NCBI GenBank assembly: GCA_039027855.1
Contig: JBCCJI010000002.1
Span: forward strand, 62,001 to 126,000
Length of the DNA: 64,000 nt
Direction of reading: 5' to 3'
Source: Thermohalobaculum sp039027855
Lineage (GTDB): Bacteria > Pseudomonadota > Alphaproteobacteria > Rhodobacterales > Rhodobacteraceae
Under the pieces are notes generated by a model. The model did no database searches. It was given only the letters and a program-made list of their open reading frames with translations, and had not been told where the DNA came from. The position numbers were made by a program, and so were the translations under genes. Shown in pieces: positions 25,345 to 34,575 of this stretch (its first letter is position 1; each line of letters opens with the position of its first letter).

Positions 25345-26733
25345 TCAACCAGGGCAACGGCCATCGCCCGGCACATCCTCGGGCGCCAGCCAATGGGCGC
25401 TGGTGATGTTGTAGCTACGTGCGCCGTCGGTCGACTGGTTGATGATCTCCAGCACGACGCGCCCGTCGGGCGTCACTTCGAACACCCGGCCCTGCTGAGG
25501 CGAGGACACCAGCACGTTGCCCCCCGGCAGGACCTGATGCACGCCGCGGATGCGGGTGTAGAAACCCATCTCGGCCCCGTCGACCATCACCCCGTCAGCG
25601 CGGCTTTTCGGATCGATCACGCGGATCTCGCTGAAATCGCGGCCCATGCGGTTGTCGAACACCGTAATCCGCCCATCGGGCTGCCAGTCGGGATCGTGCT
25701 GGCGGATCCAGGGGCCGTGGCTGTACCACCGCAGCCGCAAGGTCTCAGGATCGACGACGAAAACCAGGTTCGGCGAGCGCGCGCTGATCATGACATCGCC
25801 GGTTTCGAAACCCGGGAAGGCACCGGCCCGGTCGGCCGGCAGCGCTTCGATGTCATTGGTGTGAAACGGGTCCTTCAGCCAGGTCACCTGATGCGGTCGC
25901 CGGTTCCCTGTGGCGCCCCAGTCATTGATGCTGCGCCGGATCTCGAAGGCGCCAGTCTGAGGGTTGGCCTCGATCAGATCGCCCATGGTGAACGACGTAA
26001 GATCCTCACCGGTCTCAAGGTCGAGCGCAGCAAAGCCCTTGTTCTCAAACTCGTCGGCCGAGCGTAGCGTCCAGACCACGTCACGCCCGTCGAAGGGCCC
26101 GATCGTCACCGAGTGATGATAGCCGCCCTCGCGCTCCCAGATCAGGCCGCCGCAGGGGCCGAGGCGGCGGATGACGTTGCCCCCGTCGAGGTTGTAGATT
26201 GGCGATAGATCCTCGGTCAGCGCAAAGCCGTGGGTGATGGCGCGGTTCCTATCCGTGCCGCTCACCTCCAGCCCATCCTCGAGATCCCAAACCCGGACGA
26301 TCTCCATATCGGGCGAGAGCAGGATCGAGCGATGGGCGAAAAGGTCGCCGGCGCCACTGCCGTCATCGACGCCAAACATGCCGGTCAGCACCCGGTAGCC
26401 CGGTATGGCACCGTCGCGCGACACAAGCCGCAGCCCGCTCAGACCGGCGGCATCGGCCCCCGCAGGCGGCGCGAGGCCGGGGATCGCAGGATCATAGGCC
26501 GGCAAGACAGCAAGCGCGCGGTCGCCGCGCCCGGTGGCCTGCTCCGACAGATCACCTAGCGTCAGCCTCACGAGGCCCGGAAAGCTGGCGATCGCCAGCG
26601 CACCACGGCCAAAAGCGCCAGACCGGTCGCTACCGGCCATCGTGCTGCGCACGGCCCATCCGAAAAACGCGGTGAAGAGCAGCATGATCAAAACGACCAA
26701 TGCCAACAGCCAAACCGGCACTTTGCGTTCCAT
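25345..26733 (-). CDS. Arylsulfotransferase (ASST)-like membrane-anchored protein
   Basis: A 462-residue protein with one N-terminal membrane anchor (about 7-28, VWLLALVVLIMLLFTAFFG), so the bulk probably faces the periplasm. The beta-propeller part shows ASST landmarks: GYHHSVTIG, PHQVTWLKDPFHTNDIEALP and RGVHQVLPGGNVLVSS, including the histidines expected in the active site. ASST enzymes move sulfate between phenolic donors and acceptors without PAPS; substrates here are unknown. It ends a four-gene operon with a cytosolic-type sulfotransferase and two small membrane proteins. Confidence 0.8.
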   Translation of the reverse strand: MERKVPVWLLALVVLIMLLFTAFFGWAVRSTMAGSDRSGAFGRGALAIASFPGLVRLTLGDLSEQATGRGDRALAVLPAYDPAIPGLAPPAGADAAGLSGLRLVSRDGAIPGYRVLTGMFGVDDGSGAGDLFAHRSILLSPDMEIVRVWDLEDGLEVSGTDRNRAITHGFALTEDLSPIYNLDGGNVIRRLGPCGGLIWEREGGYHHSVTIGPFDGRDVVWTLRSADEFENKGFAALDLETGEDLTSFTMGDLIEANPQTGAFEIRRSINDWGATGNRRPHQVTWLKDPFHTNDIEALPADRAGAFPGFETGDVMISARSPNLVFVVDPETLRLRWYSHGPWIRQHDPDWQPDGRITVFDNRMGRDFSEIRVIDPKSRADGVMVDGAEMGFYTRIRGVHQVLPGGNVLVSSPQQGRVFEVTPDGRVVLEIINQSTDGARSYNITSAHWLAPEDVPGDGRCPG

Positions 26734-26757
26734 GCCCCGCGCCCTCTCCGCTGAGGT

Positions 26758-27834
26758 CTACGCCGCCGATAGGGTGGCGAGGCGTGTTTGCACGGCGCGC
26801 GCGGCTGCGACAAGCGCGGGATCGGCGCCGCCATCCTCGCCGCTCGCGCCCCGTCGCTCAAAAGCTTCCGCCCCCGGGAAGTCCACGGGCAGCTCGGCGG
26901 CGGCAGCGAGCCCCGCCCAGACGCCGGCATCCTCGCAAAGCGCTTCGTAGCCGACGAAGCGAACGCCAGCCGGTGCCGTCTCTGCCAGCCAGCCGTAGAC
27001 CTCCGTCCAAAGACCGAGCCAGTAGTCGAGTGTGTCGGGTGGTGTCGAGGGCGCTGACGTGACCGCGCCGACCCGGAAGGGCCGATGGCCCGGCCCGAAC
27101 TCATGGTGGCCGAGCCAGCCCATGTAGGCGCGCGTGAACGGATGGTCGTGCGCCGGGTCGCCGAAGCGCCGGTGCTGCGCCAACAGCGAGTGCGCCTGAT
27201 CCAGCGGGTCGCGCCACGGCACGAGGACCAAGGCCTTGGGAAAGGCCTCGACCAGCGCAGGCAGGCGCAGGATCGAGTTGTTGTTCTTGGCGAGGTAGCG
27301 CGTCGGTGCACCTGGGACGGTGGTGGCGGCGGCGGCAGTTCCGCTCGCCAGTACCGAGCCCACAAAGCGGCGATAGGCGTCGATCAGTTCGGCATCAGCG
27401 CGATGGGGAACCAGTCGGTCGGCCTTCAGGTAGTCGGCGCCGGCGAAGACCCGCCAGAACACTTCCTCCAAGCCTTCGGGACTGTCGGCATCGACCATCA
27501 CCCCGTCGCCATGGGCCCGCTCGCCCGCGGTCGCAGTGGCCGAGCGTCCGCGCCCTGAGAGTTGTCCCCAAAGCCCGGGCGCCAGCACGAAGGGCATGTC
27601 GCGATAGGTCAGCGAGCGGAAGGCCCCCGAGGCATGGAAACGGCGCATCAGGACGGTGGTGCCCGCTCGCGCCAGGCCGGCGACGATCACATGGCGCCCT
27701 TCGGCGACGGCGGCCGCGTCGGGCTTTACCCGCGCCTGCTCGATGTCAAAGGTCATCTCGGCGACCGCGCGATTGCCAAGCGCGAGACGATGCAGCAGCC
27801 GGTCGAGCCGCGAATAGGCAGCCGCCTCAGACAC
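26758..27834 (-). CDS. PAPS-type sulfotransferase family protein
   Basis: About 358 residues. The 5'-phosphosulfate loop appears as VIVAGLARAGTT (49-60), matching the GxxRSGTT pattern, and LVLVPWRDPLDQAHSLLAQ is the usual 3'-phosphate-binding helix region. Such enzymes use PAPS to sulfate sugars, lipids or proteins. GTG 27834 gives a product starting VSEAAAYSRLDRLLHRLALG and overlaps the upstream gene by eight bases; ATGs further upstream lie inside that gene. The pairing with an ASST-like protein suggests a shared sulfated product. Confidence 0.78.
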   Translation of the reverse strand: MSEAAAYSRLDRLLHRLALGNRAVAEMTFDIEQARVKPDAAAVAEGRHVIVAGLARAGTTVLMRRFHASGAFRSLTYRDMPFVLAPGLWGQLSGRGRSATATAGERAHGDGVMVDADSPEGLEEVFWRVFAGADYLKADRLVPHRADAELIDAYRRFVGSVLASGTAAAATTVPGAPTRYLAKNNNSILRLPALVEAFPKALVLVPWRDPLDQAHSLLAQHRRFGDPAHDHPFTRAYMGWLGHHEFGPGHRPFRVGAVTSAPSTPPDTLDYWLGLWTEVYGWLAETAPAGVRFVGYEALCEDAGVWAGLAAAAELPVDFPGAEAFERRGASGEDGGADPALVAAARAVQTRLATLSAA

Positions 27835-28240
27835 CCTTGCCGTCCGCCTCGGCCCGGGCATTCGCGCCGAAAAGGCCCAGCATCCGGGGTCGCGCCACCG
27901 CCCAGGCGGTCGCAAAGACCACCGTCGCACCCAGACCGATAAGACCGGTCAGAAAGGCCAGGAACCCGGGCAAGGCGAAATCGAGCCCCCAGGCCAGTGC
28001 GCCGACACCGGCGAAGAGCAGGATCAACAGCCCAGCCAAGCGCAGCGAACACCCCATCATGGCGCCGGCATGAGCCAGCATCACCTTTTCCTTCCAGTGA
28101 TCCGACACCCTCGGCCGGTTCATGGTGTGCAGCGCCCGTCGCGCCGTTGCCTCAGCGCGTCTCGCCAACGGCATGAAGGGCAGGCGGACCACCACTTCGA
28201 CCGCGACGATCGACAGGATCGCCGTGGCGATCCAGCTCAT
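27827..28240 (-). CDS. Small membrane protein of unknown function
   Basis: About 137 residues with hydrophobic segments near 3-18, 60-85 and 92-112 and a central charged helix containing RPRVSDHWKEKVMLAHAGAMM. No family recognised. ATG 28240 shares its first base with the stop of the upstream gene (TGATG), and its own end overlaps the sulfotransferase, so it is translationally linked on both sides. It may hold a sulfation complex at the inner membrane; that is inference from position. Confidence 0.68.
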   Translation of the reverse strand: MSWIATAILSIVAVEVVVRLPFMPLARRAEATARRALHTMNRPRVSDHWKEKVMLAHAGAMMGCSLRLAGLLILLFAGVGALAWGLDFALPGFLAFLTGLIGLGATVVFATAWAVARPRMLGLFGANARAEADGKGV

Positions 28241-28500
28241 CACTCGGCCGCGCCCGATCCTGCACCCGGCCCGACGCCGGAGCCTCCGCTCGACTGGGCG
28301 GCGTCGGTCGCTGGCGTCTTCTTACGCTTCAGCAACCGCTTGATCGGGTACCAAAGCACCGCCACGAAGGCCATGGCGATGGCGCCAAGCACCCCGAGTA
28401 CCACCGCGATCGTTCCCGCCCCGACGCCCGGACCAATATAGGCAGCAGCAGGCGTTGCGGCGAAGGCTGCCATCATAGCAATCAGCAGTCCGACAGGCAT
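28240..28500 (-). CDS. Short exported/membrane protein in the sulfotransferase operon
   Basis: An 86-residue protein: an N-terminal signal-like segment (MPVGLLIAMMAAFAATPAAA), a second hydrophobic helix IAVVLGVLGAIAMAFVAVLW, then the basic sequence YPIKRLLKRKK and a Gly/Ser/Ala tail. Short proteins with the pattern YIGPGxG then a helix ending WPIKRLLKRKK are, as I recall, often beside sulfotransferase or alkaline-phosphatase-like genes. ATG 28500 has GGGGAG seven bases upstream. It heads the operon; its promoter lies in 28501-28675, shared with glsA. Confidence 0.68.
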   Translation of the reverse strand: MPVGLLIAMMAAFAATPAAAYIGPGVGAGTIAVVLGVLGAIAMAFVAVLWYPIKRLLKRKKTPATDAAQSSGGSGVGPGAGSGAAE

Positions 28501-28675
28501 CACGGTACTCCCCTTTCGAGCATCGACAGAGATGTGCAGTCGCAGAATGGGTGCGTCAAACCCTATCCATGTGGAAAATTCGGGGCATTGTGGCGGCGCA
28601 ACGTCGTTCCGGGTCACACCGCCCCCCGTATCGCCCCCCGGATCGCCCCCCGCCAAACCTGTTCGAGACAACCCG

Positions 28676-29632
28676 ATGACTGCTTCCCTGCCGCCCCTAT
28701 CCGCGCCGCGTCCGGCTGCTTGCGATCTCGCCCAGCTGGTCGAGCGACTGGTCGCAGAGGCCCATGCCGCCGGCAACTGGGGGCGCGTCGCCGACTACAT
28801 CCCGCCGCTCGCCGCGGTCGATCCGGCGCAATTCGCGATCGCCCTTTGCACCACCGACGGTCGTGAGTTCACCGCCGGCGCCGCCGACACCCGCTTCTCG
28901 ATCCAGTCGGTGTCAAAAGTCTTCACGCTCGCGCTCGCGCTCGGCCGCTGGGGCGAGGCGCTCTGGTCGCGCGTCGGCAAAGAGCCTTCCGGCCGCGCCT
29001 TCAACTCGATCGTGCAGCTCGAACTCGAAGGCGGCTTTCCGCGCAATCCCTTCATCAACGCCGGGGCCATCGTCACCACCGATGCCTGCCTGCAGGGTCG
29101 CTCCCCGGCCGAGACGCTGGGCGAGATCCTGCGCTTCCTACGCGAGGCCAGCGGCGATAACGCGATCCATATCGACCCGGCCGTGGCCCGTGCCGAAAGG
29201 GAGACCGGCGACCGCAACCATGCGCTCGCCCATTTTCTGCGCAGTTGCAGCAACCTGCAGAACTCGGTCGACTGGGCGCTCGGCACCTATTTCCACCACT
29301 GCGCCATCGAGATGACGACGCACCAGTTGGCCCGCGCCGGTCGCTTCTTGGTGAACGGCTTCGAAGGTCAGCGCCTGATCCCGCTGGAACGCGTGCGGGC
29401 GCTGAACGCGCTGATGATGACCTGCGGGCACTACGATGGGTCGGGTGCCTTTGCCCATGACGTGGGCTTTCCGGGCAAATCCGGGGTCGGCGGCGGCATC
29501 CTCGCTGTCGTGCCAAACACCGCCAGCATCGCGGTCTGGAGCCCGGGTCTGAACGACTATGGCAATTCCAAGCAGGGTACCGACGCGCTGACCAAGCTCA
29601 GCCAAGCCACAGGCTGGTCGGTCTTTGCCTGA
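28676..29632 (+). CDS. glsA: Glutaminase A
   Basis: A 318-residue serine-dependent glutaminase, converting glutamine to glutamate and ammonia. The beta-lactamase-like fold carries the S-x-x-K pair S78/K81 in FSIQSVSKVF. Other family segments are PFINAGAIVTTD, HALAHFLRSCSNLQN, TCGHYDGSGAFAHDVGFPGKSGVGGGI. I place the start at ATG 28676, since the longer frame to 28532 reads through non-conserved sequence. Size matches the family (about 308). It is divergent from the sulfotransferase operon. Confidence 0.93.
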   Translation: MTASLPPLSAPRPAACDLAQLVERLVAEAHAAGNWGRVADYIPPLAAVDPAQFAIALCTTDGREFTAGAADTRFSIQSVSKVFTLALALGRWGEALWSRVGKEPSGRAFNSIVQLELEGGFPRNPFINAGAIVTTDACLQGRSPAETLGEILRFLREASGDNAIHIDPAVARAERETGDRNHALAHFLRSCSNLQNSVDWALGTYFHHCAIEMTTHQLARAGRFLVNGFEGQRLIPLERVRALNALMMTCGHYDGSGAFAHDVGFPGKSGVGGGILAVVPNTASIAVWSPGLNDYGNSKQGTDALTKLSQATGWSVFA

Positions 29633-29842
29633 GCGCGCCCCACCCGGCGCAGGCCGGGTCAACGGTGCGGCGATGGCGATGCGAGCTTGTGATTGACCCG
29701 TCCTCGCAGCTGGATCACCCTTCCGCCGGGCTCGTCGAAGCCTGTTTCGGCGCTCCACGCCGTGGCCGGGCACGCGGGACGGGACAAGCGGGACGGGCAA
29801 GCATCCGCTCCGGCGACCAGGCCGGGCACCCCGCAACGAGGG

Positions 29843-29862
29843 TCGCGGCGACCAGCCGCGAT
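29843..29862 (+). repeat. REP-like palindrome copy 3
   Basis: Core TCGCGGC-GACCA-GCCGCGA followed by TGCCGCTTGG, close to copy 1. One outer base pair of the stem is lost. It lies in the 269-base spacer between glsA and the DUF1444 gene; the rest of 29633-29901 shows nothing recognisable. Confidence 0.75.
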
Positions 29863-29901
29863 GCCGCTTGGTAGCGCATGGGGCCAACGCTGGAGGCGCA
29901 G

Positions 29902-30726
29902 ATGGCAGGGTTCCTCTCGGGGCTTTTCGGCGGCGGGAAAGCCGGGCCGCCGTTGTCGCAGCCCGAGAGGTTCCGCGATCACATCATCCAGCAGATCGCC
30001 ACCACCCGGCCGGGTCTCCGGCCGATCGACATTTCGGGCCCGCTCGGCATCGTCATCGGCAAGGCCCCAGCGCTGCAGATCAACCTCGACAACATGTTCG
30101 CCTTCTATCTCGATGACCCCTCGCGCCTGCCGGCTCTGATCGAGGGACACATGGCGGCGCTCGACGAAAGCTGGGCCACCCGGCATGCGCCCGCCGCGCC
30201 GCCGAAGCCGGAGGAGATCGTTGCCACGATCCGCCCCGCCGACTTGATTACGAGCGGTGAGGACACCGCAAACATCCTGCACGCGCCACTGACCGATGAT
30301 CTGATCGTCGCCCTCGGCATCGACCGGAAAGCGAGCTTTCAATACCTCACCAGGGATGACGGAGCCGAGCTTGGGCTCGAGGGCACGGCGCTTTTTAACC
30401 GCGGCAAGGCCAACCTGATGGAGGTGGTCACATCGCTGTCGCTCGAGCCCGAGGGTCTCCTCATGCAGGTCATGGCTGACGGCTTCTACGACGCAAGCCT
30501 GATCCTGAACGACCGCTTCTGGCTCGGCATCGAGGACAAGATCGGCGGCGAACTGGTCTTTGCCATCCCAGCGCAGAACATGTTGCTGCTGGCCGATGCG
30601 CGCGACCATGCGGCGCTCGCCCAGCTGTGCGAGCTGTCAAAGGCCTGTTTCGAAAGCGCACCCAAACCGCTCTCGCCCACGATCTACCGGCGCGACGGTG
30701 ACGATATCGTGCCGGCACCAACCTGA
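29902..30726 (+). CDS. DUF1444 (YtpQ-like) family protein
   Basis: A 274-residue soluble protein. It carries DUF1444-like segments: INLDNMFAFY followed by helix residues, IVATIRPADLI, LIVALGIDRKASFQYLTRDD and EGLLMQVMADGFYDASLIL. The family is widespread and uncharacterised. ATG 29902 is preceded by GGAGG with six-base spacing; an earlier ATG at 29878 is less likely. hyuB follows after 16 bases, so they may be co-transcribed. No catalytic motif seen. Confidence 0.72.
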   Translation: MAGFLSGLFGGGKAGPPLSQPERFRDHIIQQIATTRPGLRPIDISGPLGIVIGKAPALQINLDNMFAFYLDDPSRLPALIEGHMAALDESWATRHAPAAPPKPEEIVATIRPADLITSGEDTANILHAPLTDDLIVALGIDRKASFQYLTRDDGAELGLEGTALFNRGKANLMEVVTSLSLEPEGLLMQVMADGFYDASLILNDRFWLGIEDKIGGELVFAIPAQNMLLLADARDHAALAQLCELSKACFESAPKPLSPTIYRRDGDDIVPAPT

Positions 30727-30742
30727 GATCGGGAGTCCGACC

Positions 30743-32359
30743 ATGGACGATCTTGCCCTCGACATCCTTTGGGACCGGCTGATCGGCACCGTGAACGAGC
30801 AGGCGGCGGCGCTGATGCGCGCCTCGTTTACCTCGATCGTGCGCGAGGCCGGGGATCTCTCGGCCGGTGTGTTCGACCGGCGGGGGCGCATGGTGGCGCA
30901 GGCGGTGACGGGCACGCCGGGGCATATCAATTCGATGGCCACCGGCATGGTGCACCTGCTTGCGAAGCACCCGGTCGACAGCCTGTCGGACGGTGACGTG
31001 CTGATCACCAACGACCCCTGGTTCACGGCGAGCCAGCTGAACGACATCACCATCGCGACGCCCGTGTTCCGCGAGGGGCGGTGCGTCGCCTTCTTCGCCT
31101 CCTGCTGCCATGCCCTTGATATCGGAGGGCGCGGCCTCTCGGCTGACAGCCGCTCGGTCTATGAGGAAGGGCTCGCGATCCCGATCCTGAAGCTGCACGA
31201 GGCCGGGCGGCCGGTGCAGCCGATCTTCGACATGATCGCCGCGAACAGCCGCACGCCCGAGCCCGTGCTCGGCGATCTGCACAGCCAGATTGTCGGCAAC
31301 GCGGTCGGCGCGCGGCAGCTGATGCGCCTGATGGACGAGTTCGGCCTCGCCGATATCGAGGCGTTGTCCGATGCCATTATCGACCGCTCCGACCGCGCGA
31401 CGCGGGCGGCCGTCGATGCCCTGCCCGACGGCACCGCCGAGGCGCGGCTCGAGATCGACGGTTTCGAAGAGCCGATCCAGATCCGCGCCACGGTGACTGT
31501 CGAGGGCGACCAGCTCAGCGTCGATTTCGCGGGCTCGTCACCTGCGGTCGATCGGGGCATCAACGTCACCCTCAATTACACCCGCGCCTATGCCACCTAT
31601 GGCATCAAATGCGCGGTCTGCCCTGAGGTGCCCAACAATCACGGCGCGCTCGACGCGATCGGTATCAGCGCGCCCCAGGGGTCGATCCTGAACGCCCGGC
31701 GCCCAGCCGCCGTCGGCGGGCGCCATCTGGTCGGCCATTTCCTGCCCTCGGCCATCATGACGGCGCTTGCCGGCATCGTCCCGGAACGCGTTGCAGCGCC
31801 CGGGGCAGACGGGCTGTGGGACACGCATGTGGCAGGCGAAGACCGCGCGGGCCACCCCTTCAGCTTCACCTGGTTCTCAAGCGGCGGGGTGGGCGCCATG
31901 CGGGGGCGCGACGGTCTCTCCGCAACCGCCTATCCAAGCGGCATCGCCGGCGTACCGGTCGAGATCATCGAGACGCGCGCGCCGCTTGTCATCGGCCGCC
32001 GAGCGCTCGTCGCCGACAGCGGTGGCGACGGGCAATGGCGGGGTGGGCTCGGCCAGGAAATGACGGTCGAGGTGCTCTCGGACCGGCCCTTCCTGTTCTC
32101 GGGCCTCTACGAGCGGGTACGCCGCGGCGCCCCGGGACTAATGGGCGGCATGCCCGGGGCGCCGGGTCGCCTGGAGGCGCGTGCAGCCGACGGCACACCC
32201 GTCACGCTGGAGCCGAAGATCACCACCATGCTGCCCGCCGGCACGGTCATACGGCTGGTGCTTCCGGGCGGTGGGGGCATCGGCGATCCGGCAAAGCGCG
32301 CTCCCGAGGCGCGGGCACAGGACCTTTCTGAAGGATACGTCACCACCGCCACGGCGTGA
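30743..32359 (+). CDS. hyuB: Hydantoinase/5-oxoprolinase subunit B (HyuB family)
   Basis: A 538-residue HyuB protein. Landmarks are MRASFTSIVREAGDLSAGVFD, GHINSMATGM, LITNDPWFTASQLNDITI, NYTRAYATYGIKCAVCPEVPNN read in two parts, and the Gly-rich C terminus LPGGGGIGDP. HyuB carries hydrolytic metal ligands and works with HyuA in ATP-dependent ring opening of hydantoin-like or 5-oxoproline substrates. ATG 30743 has GGGAG upstream. Its expected partner gene is 9 kb away on the other strand. Confidence 0.88.
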   Translation: MDDLALDILWDRLIGTVNEQAAALMRASFTSIVREAGDLSAGVFDRRGRMVAQAVTGTPGHINSMATGMVHLLAKHPVDSLSDGDVLITNDPWFTASQLNDITIATPVFREGRCVAFFASCCHALDIGGRGLSADSRSVYEEGLAIPILKLHEAGRPVQPIFDMIAANSRTPEPVLGDLHSQIVGNAVGARQLMRLMDEFGLADIEALSDAIIDRSDRATRAAVDALPDGTAEARLEIDGFEEPIQIRATVTVEGDQLSVDFAGSSPAVDRGINVTLNYTRAYATYGIKCAVCPEVPNNHGALDAIGISAPQGSILNARRPAAVGGRHLVGHFLPSAIMTALAGIVPERVAAPGADGLWDTHVAGEDRAGHPFSFTWFSSGGVGAMRGRDGLSATAYPSGIAGVPVEIIETRAPLVIGRRALVADSGGDGQWRGGLGQEMTVEVLSDRPFLFSGLYERVRRGAPGLMGGMPGAPGRLEARAADGTPVTLEPKITTMLPAGTVIRLVLPGGGGIGDPAKRAPEARAQDLSEGYVTTATA

Positions 32360-32506
32360 GACCATCGTTGCCGGGTCGGGCGGCCGCCGAGCCCACTGAC
32401 CCGTGTTCAGCGCAACGGTGGGTTGTCGGGAAGCTTGTCTTTCGCGCAGCCGGATGCATCTCAAACTACGTCTCGCAGGTATTTTGGCGGGGCTTGGGAG
32501 GCATTG

Positions 32507-33175
32507 ATGACAACCGCCACTGCACCCACCTCCGCGCCAAGGCCCGGTGGTTACCCCGGCGCCGGACGTCTCGCACTTGCCGATTGGCGACGGCGCATGG
32601 CGGCGCTCTATGCCGAGGTGCGCGCCCTGGCCGTCCAGAACCCCGAGGCCGCCTGGATGCACTGGCGGGGTGTGCGCTCTGCTCTGTTTCGCGAACACCC
32701 GATGAGCCCCCTGCCCCGGCGCGCGCGGCAGGGCTTTGGCGAGATCGATTGCTACCCCTACGATCCCGCCCTTCGCCTCGCCGCGGGCGTCGCCGCGCTG
32801 CATGGCCCGTCCGAGACGGCCGATCTCGACACCGATGGCGTGATGACGCGCCGGGCGATCGGGCGGACCGATGGGCTGTCCGACCACCTCGGCGCCGAAC
32901 TGACCGTGTTCTGGATCGAGGGCTATGGCGGCGGGATCTTTCTGCCGCTGCTCGACGGCACGAGCGGGCGAGAGAGCTATGGCGGCGGGCGCTACCTGCT
33001 CGACGGGGTCAAGGGGGCCGATCTCGGCGCCGATGGCGACGGCCGGCTGATCCTCGATTTCAACTTTGCCTACGTCCCGTCCTGCGCGGTGAACCCGGCT
33101 TATACCTGTCCCCTCGCCCCACCGGAGAACCGCCTACCGATGACGCTGCGCGCCGGCGAACGGCTGGGGGCCTGA
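32507..33175 (+). CDS. DUF1684 family protein
   Basis: A 222-residue protein with the family pattern: WRRRMAALYAEVR near the start, FREHPMSPLP, YGGGRYLLDGVKGADLG and the closing LDFNFAYVPSC and YTCPLAPPENRLP. DUF1684 proteins occur widely; function is unknown, with two conserved cysteines in the C-terminal segment. ATG 32507 is preceded by GGGAGG with six-base spacing. It lies 147 bases after hyuB and is convergent with dctM. Confidence 0.83.
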   Translation: MTTATAPTSAPRPGGYPGAGRLALADWRRRMAALYAEVRALAVQNPEAAWMHWRGVRSALFREHPMSPLPRRARQGFGEIDCYPYDPALRLAAGVAALHGPSETADLDTDGVMTRRAIGRTDGLSDHLGAELTVFWIEGYGGGIFLPLLDGTSGRESYGGGRYLLDGVKGADLGADGDGRLILDFNFAYVPSCAVNPAYTCPLAPPENRLPMTLRAGERLGA

Positions 33176-33247
33176 CGGGTGGCCTGAACGTGGCGCCATC
33201 AGGGAACATCAGCGGATGGACCGCGAGGCGGCACCACCCCGCCCGGT

Positions 33248-34570
33248 TCAGCGGCCCATCTGGTTCGGCAGCCACATGGCGATCTCGGGGAACAGGGTGA
33301 TCAGCCCCACCCCAACCACCAGCATGGTGAAAAACGGCGCCGCGTGCCAGGCGATCTCCAGCACGTTGCGCCCGGTCATGCCCTGCAGCACGAACAGATT
33401 GAAGCCCACCGGCGGGGTGATCTGGCTCATCTCCACGACGAGCACCAGGAAGATCCCGAACCAGATCCGGTCGATGCCCACCGCCTCCACCATCGGCACG
33501 ATCACGGCGGTGGTGAGGACCACGACCGAGATGCCGTCGAGAAAGCAGCCGAGCACGATGAAGAAGAGGGTCAGAGCGATCAGCAGCTCGGTCTGACCCA
33601 GCCCGAGAGCGCCGATCCAGGCGGCAAGCGCGCGCGGGATGCCGGTGAAGCCCATGGCCACGGTCAGGAAGGCGGCTCCCGCAAGAATTAGCGCGATCAT
33701 GCAGGAGGTACGCGTCGCCGCCATCAGGCTCTCGGCGAAAACCTGGCGCGTCAGCTCTCCGTTGATCCAGAGCAGGAGGAAGCTCAGCGCGACCCCGACC
33801 GCCGCCGCATCGGTGGGCGAGGCGATGCCGGCATAGATCGACCCGATCACCCCCGCGATCAGCGCGATCACCGGGATCAGCGCGCGCGAGGCGATGAGGC
33901 GTTCGCTGAAAGACAGGCGCTCCTCGCGTGGAACCGGCATGGCGTCGGGGTTCATCATTGCCCAGACCGCGGTGTAGCCCATGAAGAGCGCCAGCATCAT
34001 CGCGCCCGGGCCAATGCCGGCGAGGAACAGCCGTGCGATCGATTCCTCGATGGCCACGCCATAGACGATCAGGATGATCGAGGGAGGGATCAGCAACCCG
34101 AGGGTCCCCGAGCCTGCCAGGGTCCCGATCACCATGCGCTCGTCGTAACCACGGCTTCTGAGCTCGGGCATCGACATCTTGCCGACCGTCGCGCAGGTCG
34201 CCGCGGAGGATCCGGAGACCGCGGCAAACAGCCCGCAGCCGAGGATGTTGACGTGCAACAGCGCGCCCGGCAGGCGGCCAAGCCAGGGCGCGAGCCCGGT
34301 GAAAAGGTCCGAGGACAACCGCGAGCGGAACAGGATCTCGCCCATCCAGATGAACATCGGCAGCGCCGCCAGCGCCCATGAGTTGGAGGCACCCCAGATG
34401 GTCGAGGCGAGGATCTGGCCGATCGTGCCGAAATCGCCGAACAGAGCACGGTCGGTGAAGATCAGGAAAGCGGCCGCGGCCGCGGCGAAAAGCGAGAGCG
34501 CGACCCAAAGCCCCGAGCCGAGGAAGGCGAAGAGCGCGATGACGAGCAGGATACCGGCGGCGAGCTCCAT
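33248..34570 (-). CDS. dctM: TRAP transporter large permease (DctM family)
   Basis: A 440-residue membrane protein with about a dozen hydrophobic helices. Family segments are ALAALPMFIWMGEIL, VSGSSAATCATVGKMSMPELRSRGY, GTLAGSGTLGLLIPPSIILIVYGV and ITPPVGFNLFVLQGM. It is the Na+-coupled transport subunit of a tripartite ATP-independent periplasmic transporter. It starts five bases after dctQ stops. Substrate is not readable from the permease. Confidence 0.93.
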   Translation of the reverse strand: MELAAGILLVIALFAFLGSGLWVALSLFAAAAAAFLIFTDRALFGDFGTIGQILASTIWGASNSWALAALPMFIWMGEILFRSRLSSDLFTGLAPWLGRLPGALLHVNILGCGLFAAVSGSSAATCATVGKMSMPELRSRGYDERMVIGTLAGSGTLGLLIPPSIILIVYGVAIEESIARLFLAGIGPGAMMLALFMGYTAVWAMMNPDAMPVPREERLSFSERLIASRALIPVIALIAGVIGSIYAGIASPTDAAAVGVALSFLLLWINGELTRQVFAESLMAATRTSCMIALILAGAAFLTVAMGFTGIPRALAAWIGALGLGQTELLIALTLFFIVLGCFLDGISVVVLTTAVIVPMVEAVGIDRIWFGIFLVLVVEMSQITPPVGFNLFVLQGMTGRNVLEIAWHAAPFFTMLVVGVGLITLFPEIAMWLPNQMGR

Positions 34571-34575
34571 GGCGC

